DNA of 64,000 nucleotides from Saposhnikovia divaricata (GCA_036435485.1 CM071597.1:149603647-149667646), one strand, 5' to 3'; shown: positions 47,801 through 59,215, numbered from the stretch's first letter. Numbers and translations are program-made. The notes: generated by a model not told the origin, from the letters alone.

Positions 47801-48484
47801 TTTTCTTCCTTGTTTTGTCTTGGCCGAGAGCTTTTGTGCTGGGGGGGGGGAGAGTATTTTGTGTTTTGATTTTGGGTTGGTTGAAATAATTGTGTTAAGT
47901 GGTTGGGTGATACATATTAGTGTATGTAATACATGGTACAAGTCTAGGTATGGCCTCCTTGTACTCTTGTCCCCTTGGAAAAAGAAATGCCAACTAGTTA
48001 CTATTCCTCTTGTCCATTTGGTTTAACTAGTTTGCTTTTCCTAACTACTTGGTTGCATGGGACTTGTATGCAATACTACTCCTTGTATCATTATTCTTCC
48101 ACCAATGCTTTTCACTTAATCTTTAATTTGTATTGTATCTTAATTAATCTCTCGTAATAATATTTTGTCGCGTAGAGATTTCCCTAGTAATTCCTTAAGT
48201 ACTTAATTGTGTAAATTCCTCGAATATCCATAATTCCTCGTCATAATCCTTAATAAATCTTTTAATACTCTAATCATTCTCAAATCCCAAGTTTTATAAA
48301 TCTTACTAACAATAAGACTCTTGCCCTCAACAATCATCCTTTTATCTTACATAGTGAATATAACAACATAGTTTCTCAGACAATCAATTCCATTAAACAA
48401 CAGGGATGACTAGAAATGTTCCAATTTGACAATGCCACATGATATTATATAAAAGAAAATATTGCAAAAATTAGGGTTCTTACA
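44838..48484 (-). mobile_element. Solo LTR of a long-LTR gypsy element (3,647 bp)
   Basis: Minus strand starts TGTAAGAACCC and ends GGGGGTGTCACA. A perfect CATAC duplication flanks it (44833-44837, 48485-48489), and no interior or second LTR is present, so it arose by LTR-LTR recombination after insertion. It contains three copies of AAAACTACATCCGT-like sequence near 45848-45930 and G-run GGGGGGGGGG near 47841. No coding sequence. Confidence 0.9.
45846..45932. repeat. Short tandem repeat GAAAACTACATCCGT
   Basis: Three near copies of GAAACTACATCCGTAA-type sequence spaced 34-36 bp, each followed by a TATC/ATCACC-type tail. Confidence 0.75.
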
Positions 48485-48489
48485 CATAC

Positions 48490-51245
48490 AAAGGAATACT
48501 AGGATCATTAGGAATATCTTCTGGTATTGGTTGAGTAGAAGTTTGTCTTAACCTTTCACCTCTTCTGTTGATGATTCTTGCAAGCCTTTCTTTCTGTTTC
48601 TGAGCTTTAACTTCTGGCTTTGCATTGTGATGTGCTAAGTCATTCTTCTCATACATCTTGATAAAAGAATAAGTACCAGCATCCATACCAAGATTTTCAG
48701 ACCAAGATTCAGGAAAAACCTGATCCCAGAAATCAAACGATGGTGGTTTCCTAATTTTCTCTCCCTCGCTATGGAGTTGATCATCCATACCCTCATTTTC
48801 ACTTTGACTATCTAAAGTCAACACTCTTTCTACCTCTCCTTTTGCCTGGTCAGGAGCCAGCCTCTCTGTGTGTGGATCTATATACATCTTTTCAAGTGTA
48901 TCACTCAAATTTGGATAAGTGCTCTCATGACCTACAGAAAAATAGGGGTTAGAAGAAGTTTTTATACCTGAACTCACATGGAGAGAGGGTTCCTCATATG
49001 GCATGGAGCTTGAGGTTTTCTCCAAGGAGTGAGCTGCTATAGTCTCTGAACCCTTACAAACATCTACTTTCTTTCCAGAAACTACAGGCTCCAGTATACC
49101 ACTTTCAGGTTTTACACTAGACTCTCATGTCTTCAGTAATACTTCATTAGACACCATAGCTAGTATGTCACCATCTTTAAGTGTTGGTTGCTGAGACACA
49201 CCCTCAAGGTGGATAGACTCTGAAAGAACAATATTGGTTTGATCTTCAGGAAAATCAATCAGAGTCATTCCTCCCATATCATAGGGTCTCTCACTTGCAA
49301 TCTCAGTCATCACAGAAGACATTTCAGCATCAGCCATCACAGTTCCTGAGTCATCCAACCTCTGACTAGATGGTTATTGTGTTGCAGTGATTGTGATCTG
49401 ATCTATCCTACTATTCACCACTGGTGCAATAGTATCTTCTGTTGACTGCTTCCTTCTATCACCTACCTCCTCTTGTTCACCTTGAGCTGAAGCATCTTCA
49501 AGAATGACATCCTTGTCAAATAAATATGCATGAAGTGATTGAAGTGCAACATGCTTAGGAAGTCCAAATTTCTTGTGCAATTCCTTTCTAACTGATACAT
49601 AGAAGTACATCTTCATTAAATCAAGTCTTTGATGTAACAGTCCATATTCTCCGGGAAATGAAAGTTTGGGAACTCTTTCAATTAGAAAATCTAGAACAGG
49701 CCTGGAAAGCTTCACATGTAGAGAAATAAGTTCCATAGCCAGTCTGTATGTCAATGTAGTTTCCCATGAAGAATCAAGATCCAGATCTCTCTTATTAGAT
49801 ACTGACGTGGATATAGCATTATTTGTAGAGACCTGCATAATGTTAGTTGGACTTGACACTGTGTATGTAGGTGACAAATGAATCTTTCTCCTTGTTCTCC
49901 TAGTATAGTGAGCAACAGATTTATCTTGAGAAGACTCAAGAGGTGTAGACACAGAAGTGATCTTGGGATGAGATCTTTTTCAATAGACACAGTCTTTTGA
50001 AAGACAGTATCCAGTAACTGTTTTCCCTTTTTAAGAACTACAACTTTTTGGGAGACTGCAGCCTGGCTGTGACTAGTTGTTCCATCTCTTTGTCCTAGCT
50101 TAGAAAGTTGAATTGCAGCCTTCAATTCTGCTCTCTCAGCAAGAGATATATTATCATCATCTTCACTAGAACTAATAGTTGAAATGACAAATCTTCTCTT
50201 CCTTACAACTGATGTCTTTTGAGAAACACCAGAGGTTGGCTTCTTTGAAACAATAGGCTGTGGATCAAAGTTTGGTTCTAGAATTGTTTCAGAGACTATA
50301 ATGTTTTTGGATACTTGGGTAGACACAGGGGGGTTCTCCTCCAATTGAGATTCCTGAGTCATTTCACCAACAAAGAAAGAAGAATTATAGATAGTAGGAA
50401 GGTGAGTTCTTAGAAGTACCTGAACATGATTTGGATAGTGTAATGCAGGTATTTCATCTAGATTCTTTTCATTGTCCTTCTTTGTAATGTCAGAGAAAAT
50501 TCTCTTTTGCTGTACATAAGAAGAAACACAATATTCTCTACCAAATCTAGCTTCAACATCAGGAATGAAATGGTTAATAACCAGTTGCATGAATCTGTGA
50601 TAATAAACCATATTCCTGTCATGATCTTTTGACCCAAGTTTAATACACATCTGATTTAAGATAATGTGACCAAAAATTAATTACTCTGTTATAAATCAAA
50701 CCATATGCAATATGTGATGTAACAGCAGTAATTTGTTGAAAAGAACTACATTTACCAGTAAAACATTTAGCAAGTTGGTCAAAGAAGAAAGACCATTCTT
50801 TTCTAAGAAAGGATCTATTTAACTGGCTCATGTTATCCAGAGGTCCATTATAACCTAATTCAGATAACATAGTTCTCACATCATCATCAGATGATACATT
50901 CTCAAAATTCGTACTAACAGGTAAGCGAAGTACTGAATTAACAACAGATTTAGTAAGATCAAATGAGTCTTGTCCTAAGTGTAGAACAATCTTACCTGAT
51001 TGACTCTGAGTAGAATCAATTACCTCAGCATTCTCCTAAGCTTGTGAAACAGCTACTTGATTAATTTGTAGTGATGCTGTCAAGGCATAGCTTAATGGTC
51101 CTTTCGCCATAAAGTCCATTATTTGGTGAAAATGAGTTTACACCCCTATCTTGTTGGTGATAGCTGCAACATGATTGTTCATCATAAAATCAAAGTCACC
51201 AAACTTGAAAGCTACTGATTTGGGTAGTCTTCTTTGAGTTGCCAT
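48490..51245 (-). pseudogene. SIRE-like extra ORF between pol and 3' LTR, broken
   Basis: ATG 51245 starts MATQRRLPKSVAFKFGDFDF. Stops lie at 51138-51140 and 51036-51038, then a long frame with RTMLSELGYNGPLDNMSQLN and FFDQLAKCFTGKCSSFQQIT; a frameshift near 50645 leads to KDHDRNMVYYHRFMQLVINH (50625-50565) and a Ser/Thr/Glu-rich region to 48490, again with frame changes (near 49960) and a stop (near 49128). The full frame would exceed 900 codons with the 44283-44837 part. Such ORFs are typical of SIRE-type copia; their role is unknown. Confidence 0.62.
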
Positions 51246-51847
51246 TTTGATCTGAAAAGAACTTAAGAAATCTTTGAAATTGATTAGTGATTTTGAGAAC
51301 TCGAGAGTGTTTTTGCTTTAGAGAATGAAATTAATGAAAGCAATTACACGATTAGAGTGTCAAAATAATTATATTTCAAAAATCCTTCAGACCCACTATC
51401 CCACGTTGACACGTAGGTTGACAGGTGTCAGTCCCTGAAAAATGCAGTTACCTACGACTTTTGGAAAATAAAATCCAAAAATAATTTCAAGTAAATAAGT
51501 CAAGGTAAAATCAAGATTAAAATCAATACTGATCAGCTTCCTTTTCCTGATATGATCTTCTCATCAGGATAATCACACGATTCAATGTGATTTCTGAGTA
51601 AAAAGAATTACTAATCCTGATGTTAACAAACGTGTATTTCTGATCAATATCATCTTGATTCCAGAGACTAAATGAAGTTTCCACATGGCATTTTCTTTTA
51701 CCTGTAAAAGAAATAAATAAAATCTGAACAAAATCAATTGATTAGATACGTTCAACATTTCTTGAAAATACAAGAAATACAGTCACACATAATTATGACT
51801 GACTGCATTGATATCCCCAAACGACTGTTCAGCTTTCCACGTCTTTC

Positions 51848-51855
51848 TATAAAAG
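51848..51855 (+). promoter_or_regulatory. TATA box of the antisense gene-like unit
   Basis: TATAAAAG, 57-63 bp upstream of ATG 51911. The intervening sequence is pyrimidine-rich (TTCATTCTTTTCTCTTTCC) as in plant 5' UTRs, placing a start site about 30 bp downstream of the TATA box. Confidence 0.5.
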
Positions 51856-51910
51856 AAACCGACGTCTTATGCCATTCTCCAAAACCTTTTCATTCTTTTC
51901 TCTTTCCATC

Positions 51911-52201
51911 ATGGCTTTCAACCCAAATCTTTATATGAACCCTAGCTTTTGGTTCATTACCACTAAGAAGTTCTTTACTCTCGATGATCAGGAGCAAGTG
52001 AACTATCTCTTAGAAGAGATGACTTTTCTCATCAAGTTAGATATGGTTGATCTTAACCTAGATGATTTCCACGAATCTCCTCTAAAACATCTACCAGTTG
52101 GATACAATCCTCCTCTAATCTCTTCACACCTTGAGGATGAAGAATTTGGTGAAGAGTCTGAGGTTGATCTTGATGGAGATGCTATTCATTTTCTTCAATA
52201 A
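51911..52201 (+). CDS. Small unknown protein (96 aa), antisense within SIRE-like copia
   Basis: ATG in context ATCATGGCT, open for 96 codons to TAA 52199-52201. The N-terminus is hydrophobic/aromatic (MAFNPNLYMNPSFWFITTKK); the middle has DDQEQVNYLLEEMTFLIKLD; the C-terminal third is very acidic (DEEFGEESEVDLDGD). No signal peptide or known domain recognised. It is flanked upstream by TATAAAAG and downstream by TTTGATTAATGAAAATAC-type plant 3' UTR sequence, so it looks like a complete transcription unit running against the copia element. Neighbours are the copia RNase H end (52796) and the extra ORF (51245), both on the other strand. Antisense additional ORFs have been described in SIRE-lineage elements; whether this one is known I cannot tell. 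Confidence 0.5.
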   Translation: MAFNPNLYMNPSFWFITTKKFFTLDDQEQVNYLLEEMTFLIKLDMVDLNLDDFHESPLKHLPVGYNPPLISSHLEDEEFGEESEVDLDGDAIHFLQ

Positions 52202-52795
52202 GCATGAAGATGAGTCAGCTGCTCTCATTCAAGTCGCCCAGACAAGGAATCCAATCTTGAGATGCTCCTTGTCCTGAAGTCGATCATTGAGGATTGAAGC
52301 AACAACAACTTTAGACAAGAATAGAATTATCAGTAGTAGTTAGACAAAAAGAAGAATTGTATTTCATTTTCATGTATGTAATGTTTTTGATTAATGAAAA
52401 TACAAGTTTTCTTAATATCTACTTGTTTATCGTTGTTTATTGACTGACATGAATAATGATATAAATTATCAGTATGCATGTCATAAAACTTGCTAACATA
52501 GACTTTAACAAAACTCAGAATTGAACCACTAAATAACATGAACTTCAGAATTTGAAACAGTAAGACACACAAATTTCACAATCCTGATACTGACGATACA
52601 ATCCTGATGTCAATACTGATGACGTCAGCATACTGATAGCAAACCTGATGTTTATTAACAAGTCTATCATACTGTAATTTATCAAAGTAAAGTGTTACAG
52701 CTTAAGCATTTAACAATCAAGTATAGATCCTGACAAAAATATCTAGTCTATAAGCTGAAACAACATACCTTGCTACTTATGCAGATGTTAAAGGT
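52202..52795. other. Copia inter-ORF region with putative 3' end of the antisense unit
   Basis: TGTATGTAATGTTTTTGATTAATGAAAAT near 52372-52402 looks like a plant polyadenylation region for the plus-strand unit. The remainder is AT-rich with repeats of CCTGAT/CTGATG near 52583-52645. No other gene. Confidence 0.4.
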
Positions 52796-53045
52796 CTAAA
52801 AATTTAACATTCCTAACTCACTAACCAATCTAATGAATGTAGCGTCATCAAGTGGTTTAGTTAGAATATCTGCAAGCTGTTTGTCAGTAGGAACAAAATG
52901 AAGTTCCACAGTACCATTTTCAATATGTTCTCTAATAAAATGATACCTGACATCAATGTGCATAGTCCTTGAGTGTTGAACTGGATTTTCTGCAATTTTG
53001 ATAGCACTAGTATTATCACAAAACATAGGAATATTACTAAGTGTC
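52796..53045 (-). pseudogene. Copia RNase H C-terminal region, cut by CACTA
   Basis: Minus strand reads LSNIPMFCDNTSAIKIAENP, HSRTMHIDVRYHFIREHI and TDKQLADILTKPL, ending at TAA 52796-52798. These are canonical copia RNase H motifs (CDN, HIDVRYHFIRE, DILTK). The frame is intact to the CACTA terminus at 53046, which severs it from the rest of Pol. Confidence 0.9.
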
Positions 53046-53349
53046 CACTACGCCATAGATTGCTTATAGCAACCCCCAAACTGTGTTACCATAGACCCCT
53101 GTTTGAAGTTGCTATAGGCCAAAATCGGACTATGGTAACACCTCAGCCGTGTTAGGTTCTCAGCAGTAACTACAGGTATCAAAGGTAACGTGAAAAACAA
53201 CCTATAGTAACATGGCAAATGCAGTTACTAAAGACCTCTATAGCAACATCTTAAACACTCTACAGCAACATAGTTTCTGTGTTACAATAGATGGTACAAT
53301 TTTGCACAATGCTTCGGTGGGGCCCGCATGTAGGGCACATGTGGGCCCT
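53046..53349. repeat. CACTA terminal and subterminal repeats
   Basis: Motifs of type TATAGCAAC / GTTACCATAG / GTTGCTATAG recur in both orientations about ten times, the expected transposase-binding array. A near-perfect palindrome GTAGGGCACATGTGGGCCC lies at 53331-53349, beside the junction with TNP2. Confidence 0.75.
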
Positions 53350-54551
53350 ACATCGCTAATGGTCCACGACACACTTGCACGTAGCCTAAAATTTTGATTA
53401 GACAAGGCATCGTAAGTTTCTATACCTAGATCCCATAATTCCTTCAACTCTTCCATTAAAGGCTGCATAAATACATTGATGTTGTTGTTTGGAGATTCTG
53501 GACCGGGGATGATTGTTGAAAGAATAAAATTTTCAGGCTTCATGCATAGCCAAGGTGGCAGGTTGTAGTTAACCAATACAATAGGCCATGTTGAGTGAGT
53601 TGTACTCATAGTACGGAAAGGACTAAATCCATCTGAGGCCAAACCAAGTCTGATATTTCTCTTTTCTATCGAAAAATCAGGATACCTAGCATCCATAGCC
53701 TTCCATGCCTCGGCATCTACTGGATGTCTAAGATTTCCGTCATTTTTTCGTCCCACGGCATGCCATAACATAAGTTCAGAATACTCCTTCGACATAAATA
53801 ACCTTTGCAGCCTTGGTTTTAGCGGAAAATAACGCATAACTTTTGCTGGAACCTTGCGAATTGCCTTCTCTCGATCATCGTCACTGCTACCTTTCCTTTC
53901 CACTACTTCCCATCTCGAAACACCACAAGTTTTACAAACATCTTCATCTTTGTTTTCTGCCCAATATAGCATGTAATCGTTTGGACATGCGTGTATTTTT
54001 TGGTAATCTAGACCTAAATCTCTAATGATATTTTTTGCAGCATTAAAAGATAAAGGTATGTGGGCCTGTGGAAAAGCCTCTCTCATCAACTCTAGTAGAT
54101 CCTCGAATGCAGCCTCCGTAATCCCATGTATACATTTTAAAGAATAAAGCCTAAGGATAAAACTTAATCGCGAAAACTTCGAACAACCAGGATATAATGG
54201 TTGTTTTCCGTCTTCAATATGGCGATCAAATTTATTAGGCTTGGCATTTGGTACTTCAGTGTGCTCACCTTCACCATTCTGCATTCCATGAGTACGTAGC
54301 AACATGTCACCTAGAGTATCTCCAAAGTCTATACCAACCTCACAATCCATATCTTCATCACTCCCATGTCGAGAAACCTCGCACATCCATTCCATGTACA
54401 ATAGAGATGGACCATTGTGGATGAGATGCTCGTATATTACATCTTGACGAAACCACTTGTCATTTTTACATTTCTTACAAGGACACGTTATTTTATCACC
54501 TACAGCGAATCTAGAAACTGCATTTTTTATAAAAGCCTTAACCCCGCTAAT
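53350..54551 (-). pseudogene. CACTA transposase (TNP2 type), truncated at both ends
   Basis: Open frame of about 400 codons. N-terminal transposase-associated domain with ISGVKAFIKNAVSRF, zinc-binding CPCKKCKN and EHLIHNG (54548-54420), then TNP2 motifs: LGLDYQKIHACPNDYMLYW, CKTCGVSRW, GLASDGFSPF (near 53645), WPIVLVNYNLPPWLCMK, IPGPESPNNNINVFMQPL and ELWDLGIETYDA. It ends after WTISD, where subterminal DNA begins. The first residues are lost to the LTR at 54552. The central and C-terminal catalytic parts are missing, so it cannot be an active transposase, but the lack of stops suggests youth. Confidence 0.88.
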
Positions 54552-54879
54552 TGATAGAATATATTTTTATATATATTTTAGATAATTTTATTCTCATATT
54601 TATTGTGTTTTGCATTGATTTGGATTTTTATTTAATAGATTTGATTGTTTTATTGTAGGAAATAAAGAATTCATGACTTGGAAGGATTTGGAGCAAAAAG
54701 AGCTATTTTGGAGATAAAATAGGAGAAAATTCGTATTATTGGGCTGCACGGGCTGCCTGCACTGTTTGGGCCATATCTTGAGTTCCAGAAGTCAGAATTT
54801 AACGATCTTACTGTCCACGCGAAGCTTAGGGAATTATCTTTAATTCAGAGGTGGTCCAGTAAGCAAAATCCAACTGGAA
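54552..54879. repeat. Left arm of a 330-bp inverted repeat
   Basis: Matches the reverse complement of 55721-56050 with only a few mismatches; for example GGATTTGGAGCAAAAAGAGC on this arm. The arms are separated by 841 bp. Confidence 0.88.
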
Positions 54880-55720
54880 GAGCCCAGAAACATAGGAGAA
54901 AAAGAAGTGACAAATTTTACAAGAAAATCCTATTCAATTATGGATATCTTTTTGTAAATTGATTAGAATATTAAAAATACTTTTATTAGGAGATAGAAAT
55001 CAGATTTTATTAAGGAGTTTTATTATAAAAGAGGAGGAGAGCGTGAAAAGAGGGAGAGATAGACATACATACGTATTTTTACAAGAGCCAGGTTTTTGGT
55101 TTTTTTTCTCTCTTCGTCTCTTCCTTTGTAAACACTTGGTTAATTAAGCTTGGATTCATTGTTCTTCGTTAATACAAAGTTTAAGGTACTTTTAGTCTCA
55201 TCTTGTTTATTAGTATATGTTTTATATGGCTTTCTTTATTATTTTTGTTGTTCTTAATCCTAGAATGAGTGAGTAGTTTAATTCGAGGGTATTAAGGGGA
55301 GCCATGTTTGCACAATGATTTGGGCTTAATTTGATTAGTAGATTGATGGGTAAAGAGTAATTTTGATTGATATGTTTTAATTCTTAATTTGTGTAATTTC
55401 ACAATATCACGGATTAATTGATTGCAATAGGAGTAATAGATTGAAAGATTTTACTTACTAGAGGCACACATACGATTAGCAGAATTGAATTTGAGTGCGA
55501 AAGCATTATTGGATTTCTGAGAGCGTTAATGCTTGGAAGAGATTAACTTGACTCTAATTACCTGATTGATTGAATTACTAAAAGTGGTTAATTGTGTTGA
55601 ATGTTTCGAGAGTGTTAATGATTGAAAGAGATTAACATACTCTAGTTATAGGATCACATTGATTGCTTTAGCTTAAGAGCAATGCGGGTTCAAATTAAGA
55701 GCAATGCGGGTTTAAGGTAT
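54552..55720 (+). repeat. Inverted LTR copy (plus orientation, 3'-truncated)
   Basis: Starts TGATAGAATATATTTTTATA like the minus-strand LTR at 56050. TATA box TATTATAAAAGAGG near 55022. AAGAGCAATGCGGGTT is duplicated at 55674 and 55697. No TG..CA end is reached before the fusion at 55720/55721. Confidence 0.7.
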
Positions 55721-56050
55721 TTCCAGTTGGATTTTGCTTACTGGACCACCTCTGAATTAAAGATAATTCCCTAAGCTTCGCGTGGACAGTAAGATCGTTA
55801 AATTCTGACTTCGGGAACTCAAGATATGGCCCAAACAGTGCAGGCAGCCCGTGCAGCCCAATAATACGAATTTTCTCCTATTTTATCTCCAAAATAGCTC
55901 TTTTTGCTCCAAATCCTTCGAAGTCATGAATTCTTTATTTCCTACAATAAAACAATCAAATCTATTAAATAAAAATCCAAATCAATGCAAAACACAATAA
56001 ATATGAGAATAAAATCATCTAAAATATATATATAAAAATATATTCTATCA
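55721..56050. repeat. Right arm of the inverted repeat (LTR start, minus strand)
   Basis: Read on the minus strand this is the first 330 bp of the element's 3' LTR, directly following the purine tract (minus AGTGTGGGGATGTT). Confidence 0.88.
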
Positions 56051-59000
56051 AACATCCCCACACTAAGCATTTGCACGTCCTCGGGAAAATAAGTGAAATA
56101 AAAACTAAGTCCTAACAAACATCACTTTCGTAGATGACACGATTGCATTGAGCATATGTAACAAGCCGTTAAACCCCTAGGCAGCCCTAGTAGGACGAGT
56201 GTTGTCTCGTGAGGGTTTATAGTGAATGTACCCACAAAATTCATCTAACCATGCAAAAGATCAATGCTAACACAACACCACACACACCCGTCCTCTCATG
56301 CCACTTCGACTTAAGAATCAAAATGAACATACGATGTCTTGGTGTCGAAAGTGCAAGTATCCACATAGTCTACTCAAAGAAGATGCATAAGATCATAAAA
56401 ATTCATGTCAAATGTAAGAATAGGTTGGTAAACATGCTAAGCACACAAGAGCACATCTTTGAGACACAACCTGGGATATCCTATGCAAAAGCAGCAACTC
56501 ACCGTTCACTCACAAAAATATTCACTCAAAACAAAGGGTAAGTGTTTCACTCAATTCCAACAATATCATAAACATGCTTCGTCCTTGTTATCAATCTAAC
56601 CTTTAACGCAACATACATCATCAATGACAATCAAAAGGTCTTTGTTAAGGTTGTAACGGGGCTAGGGACAAGGTATGTCAAGTAAAACTAAAACAGGTTA
56701 ATATGCCAAAAGCTAGTACCCAACAATACAATTCATTCCATTCCCTTTCTATTAAAACCACAAATACTTCCCCACACTTGGATTTTTCAATATCCCTTAC
56801 ATAAATAACTTGACTAGTCGAATGAAGAAGGATCATACAAACATAAGAATGCTCTCAAATTTATTTATTTTTTTCTCTCTTTTTTTTTCTATTTTTTTTC
56901 TTTTTTCTGTTTTTTTTTCTGAGAGCTAAGGAATAAGCACAATGATCCATAGATATTATTATGAATTTCGACTAACAAGCATTAACCAAAATCAATATTC
57001 TCCAATGGTATGATCATCAATAACCCCCCCTTTTATGAACACCTTATTACTCCCTTAAGCACGATACTAGCCTTTGACAATTTAGGTTCAAATTCAATGT
57101 AAGGCCAATAGAATAAAAAGGATAATGGCAAGTAATGTGGTGTGTCACCAAAAGAATAGGATTAAGCTCAACGGGTTAACTAATTGATCATGTTTAAAAG
57201 GTGTGGAAATATGGGAAATACGAGGTTAAACCTAAGTGCCTTTATCATCTCATCATCAAGTAATGTCATGAATTTCAAGAAAGATCTCAAGTAAGTGCTA
57301 GCAATGCAAACAACATGTGGACACTCAAGCAAACGAAAAATCATGCAAAAGATATGCATATAGGCTCAAAACTCGCTTGGTGTGACAAAACATAATCAAT
57401 CCCAAGTAACAAGACTCTCTAACGCACCTACTTGTACTCAAAGCATGAAAACCAAGTCATCTTGCACATATTCATGTCATTCTAATCACTTACTACATTC
57501 AATTAAGTCTACCAGTTTCAACTTGCTAGTGTAAGTGTGTGCACAAGAACAAAACATGTCACTTCTCATACAAAAGCATCCATAAACACAAGAATTCTAC
57601 GCATGCATGGGTGTATCAAGCAAAATACAACAACTAATCAAATTGCATGGCTAGAATTATTTTTGGTATTTTTCAATTTTTTAAATTTTTTTTTGAATTT
57701 TTTATACTATATAATTTTTTTGGATTTTTTATCATTGAGAACTCATCCCCACACTTAAGTGGTTCATTGTCCCCAATGAACTAATGAACAAGATACAAAA
57801 CTACAACTAAAAACAAAATAAAACTACACTAAAAAGAAAAGAAGGAAAACTCCCCTGGAATCCATGTAACCTCCGCCTATAAATTCAACCTCCCCCGTCG
57901 AAGACGAAAATTGCACAACACTAGAATCACCTCTTCCACGCTTAGGATCCATAAGAATCAATACCAAACTCCCAAGAATTCACCAAAATCCATAAAAAAT
58001 TCGAATGCACAAAACCCCCAAATAATCAAGAACACACAACCCTAATAATGCAAGAACACAATTCGTAATATCAAAATAAAAGGAAGAATTATACCGCAAA
58101 TACGAACCAGAGAGGTGAAGCTTGCAATTAAAAATCCCCCAAACTTAAATCTTGAAGCCTTGAAATTGATTGTAGAAAAAAAAATATAAAAAAAAAATAA
58201 TTGGAATGGGGTAGGATTGGTGTGTATATATAGGTGTATATATAGGTGTATATATAGATGGGTAAGTAGATTTGAGGAGAAAAAAAAATATGAAATAGGA
58301 GATGAATTGGGAATGATTTGGAATTAATATAGGACTAGAATTAGGATTTTAGGTGGAGAAAATAATTAGAAAAGGGGTTGGAAATTGAATTGGGGGATGA
58401 AATTTTATATATATATATATGTTAACACACACGGGGTAATACAAGTCCTGGTGGACAGAAACTTTTGGAGAATTTTTTTTTTTTAGTAATAAAATAAAAA
58501 AATAAAAAAAAACAAAAAAAACAAAAAGAAACAAAAATAAAACAAACATTCACGTGAAAGTAGTACTAGTACCTGGACATAAGTATTGGCAGGATATGGC
58601 GCCATGTTGGCGCAGCTGCGCGAATTTTTTTTTTTTAGAAGAAAATAAAAAAAATAAAAAACAAACAAACAAAAATATACAAGAAAAATGTGAATAGTAG
58701 ACAAACCTGGACAGGAAAAAATGGAGGCAGGATCGCAGTCTGGGCGCTTAGGCGCAGGAAATTTTCTGTTTCAATTTTTTTTTCTTATACAATAAAAAAA
58801 ACAAAATAAAAGACAGAAAAAAAAACAAAGTAAAACAACGTACCTGTGTACTGGACAGGAAAATTTGGAGGAGGTGTCGCACTGTTGGCGTAGGGGCGCG
58901 TGTAATTTTCTGTTCAACAATTTTTTATTTTTTTTATGTGTTGTGCATACATGCACATACTACTGTACTAGTACTTGTCCAGTTGTCCAGGAGAATTTTA

Positions 59001-59215
59001 ACGCCGTGTCTTTGTCTGGGCGCGGGGTCGCTGCTCACATTTTTTTTTTTTTTCACAACAACTTTTTTTTTTCACTCTCTCCTTTTTTTTTTCTTTTCAC
59101 AACACTCTTTTTTTTTTTCAACAATCTTTTTTTTTTTAAATACAACAAATACTACATCACTTGGGTTGCCTCCCAAGAAGCGCTTCTTTAACGTCAATAG
59201 CTTGACTGAGATGGT
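56051..59215 (-). other. Long 3' UTR of the gypsy element
   Basis: No gene. The part near the LTR (56051-57770) is homologous to 22240-23950. Further up are A/T homopolymer-rich tracts (56865-56925, 57660-57735) and the tandem array at 58440-59055. ACTTGGGTTGCCTCCCAAGA near 59159 is a motif often found just downstream of gypsy integrase. Confidence 0.6.
58440..59055. repeat. Degenerate tandem array, about 5 units of 120-150 bp
   Basis: Each unit has CTGGACAGGA-like sequence, a GGCGC-containing GC-rich core (near 58605, 58745, 58885, 59018) and a long T run followed by A/C-rich sequence. Such arrays are known from the 3' UTRs of Tat/Ogre elements. Confidence 0.65.

Larger units (their letters stand above)
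43327..53045 (-). mobile_element. SIRE-like Ty1/copia element, 3' part (5' part outside window)
   Basis: Minus-strand order: RNase H end of pol (53045-52796), an intervening segment holding an antisense gene-like unit (51848-52405), a long extra coding region (51245-44283) split by a solo LTR, a purine tract and a 3' LTR. An extra ORF between pol and the 3' LTR is characteristic of the SIRE/Maximus lineage. Pol, gag and the 5' LTR should lie beyond 64000, because a CACTA element cuts the RNase H at 53046. Confidence 0.8.
53046..54551 (-). mobile_element. CACTA transposon, deletion derivative, one end
   Basis: The terminus CACTACGCCATAGATTGC lies at 53046 inside copia RNase H, with GTC (53043-53045) as candidate 3-bp duplication. 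Subterminal repeats (GTTGCTATAG / GTTACCATAG types) fill 53046-53349 and are joined straight to a truncated TNP2 gene (53350-54551). A gypsy LTR begins at 54552. The other terminus should lie to the right of the window. Confidence 0.82.

Noticed and set aside
56209..56541. Plus-strand 110-codon frame in the gypsy 3' UTR
   Set aside because: Antisense to a UTR block whose homologue at 23400-23810 does not keep a matching frame that I can see; no domain.
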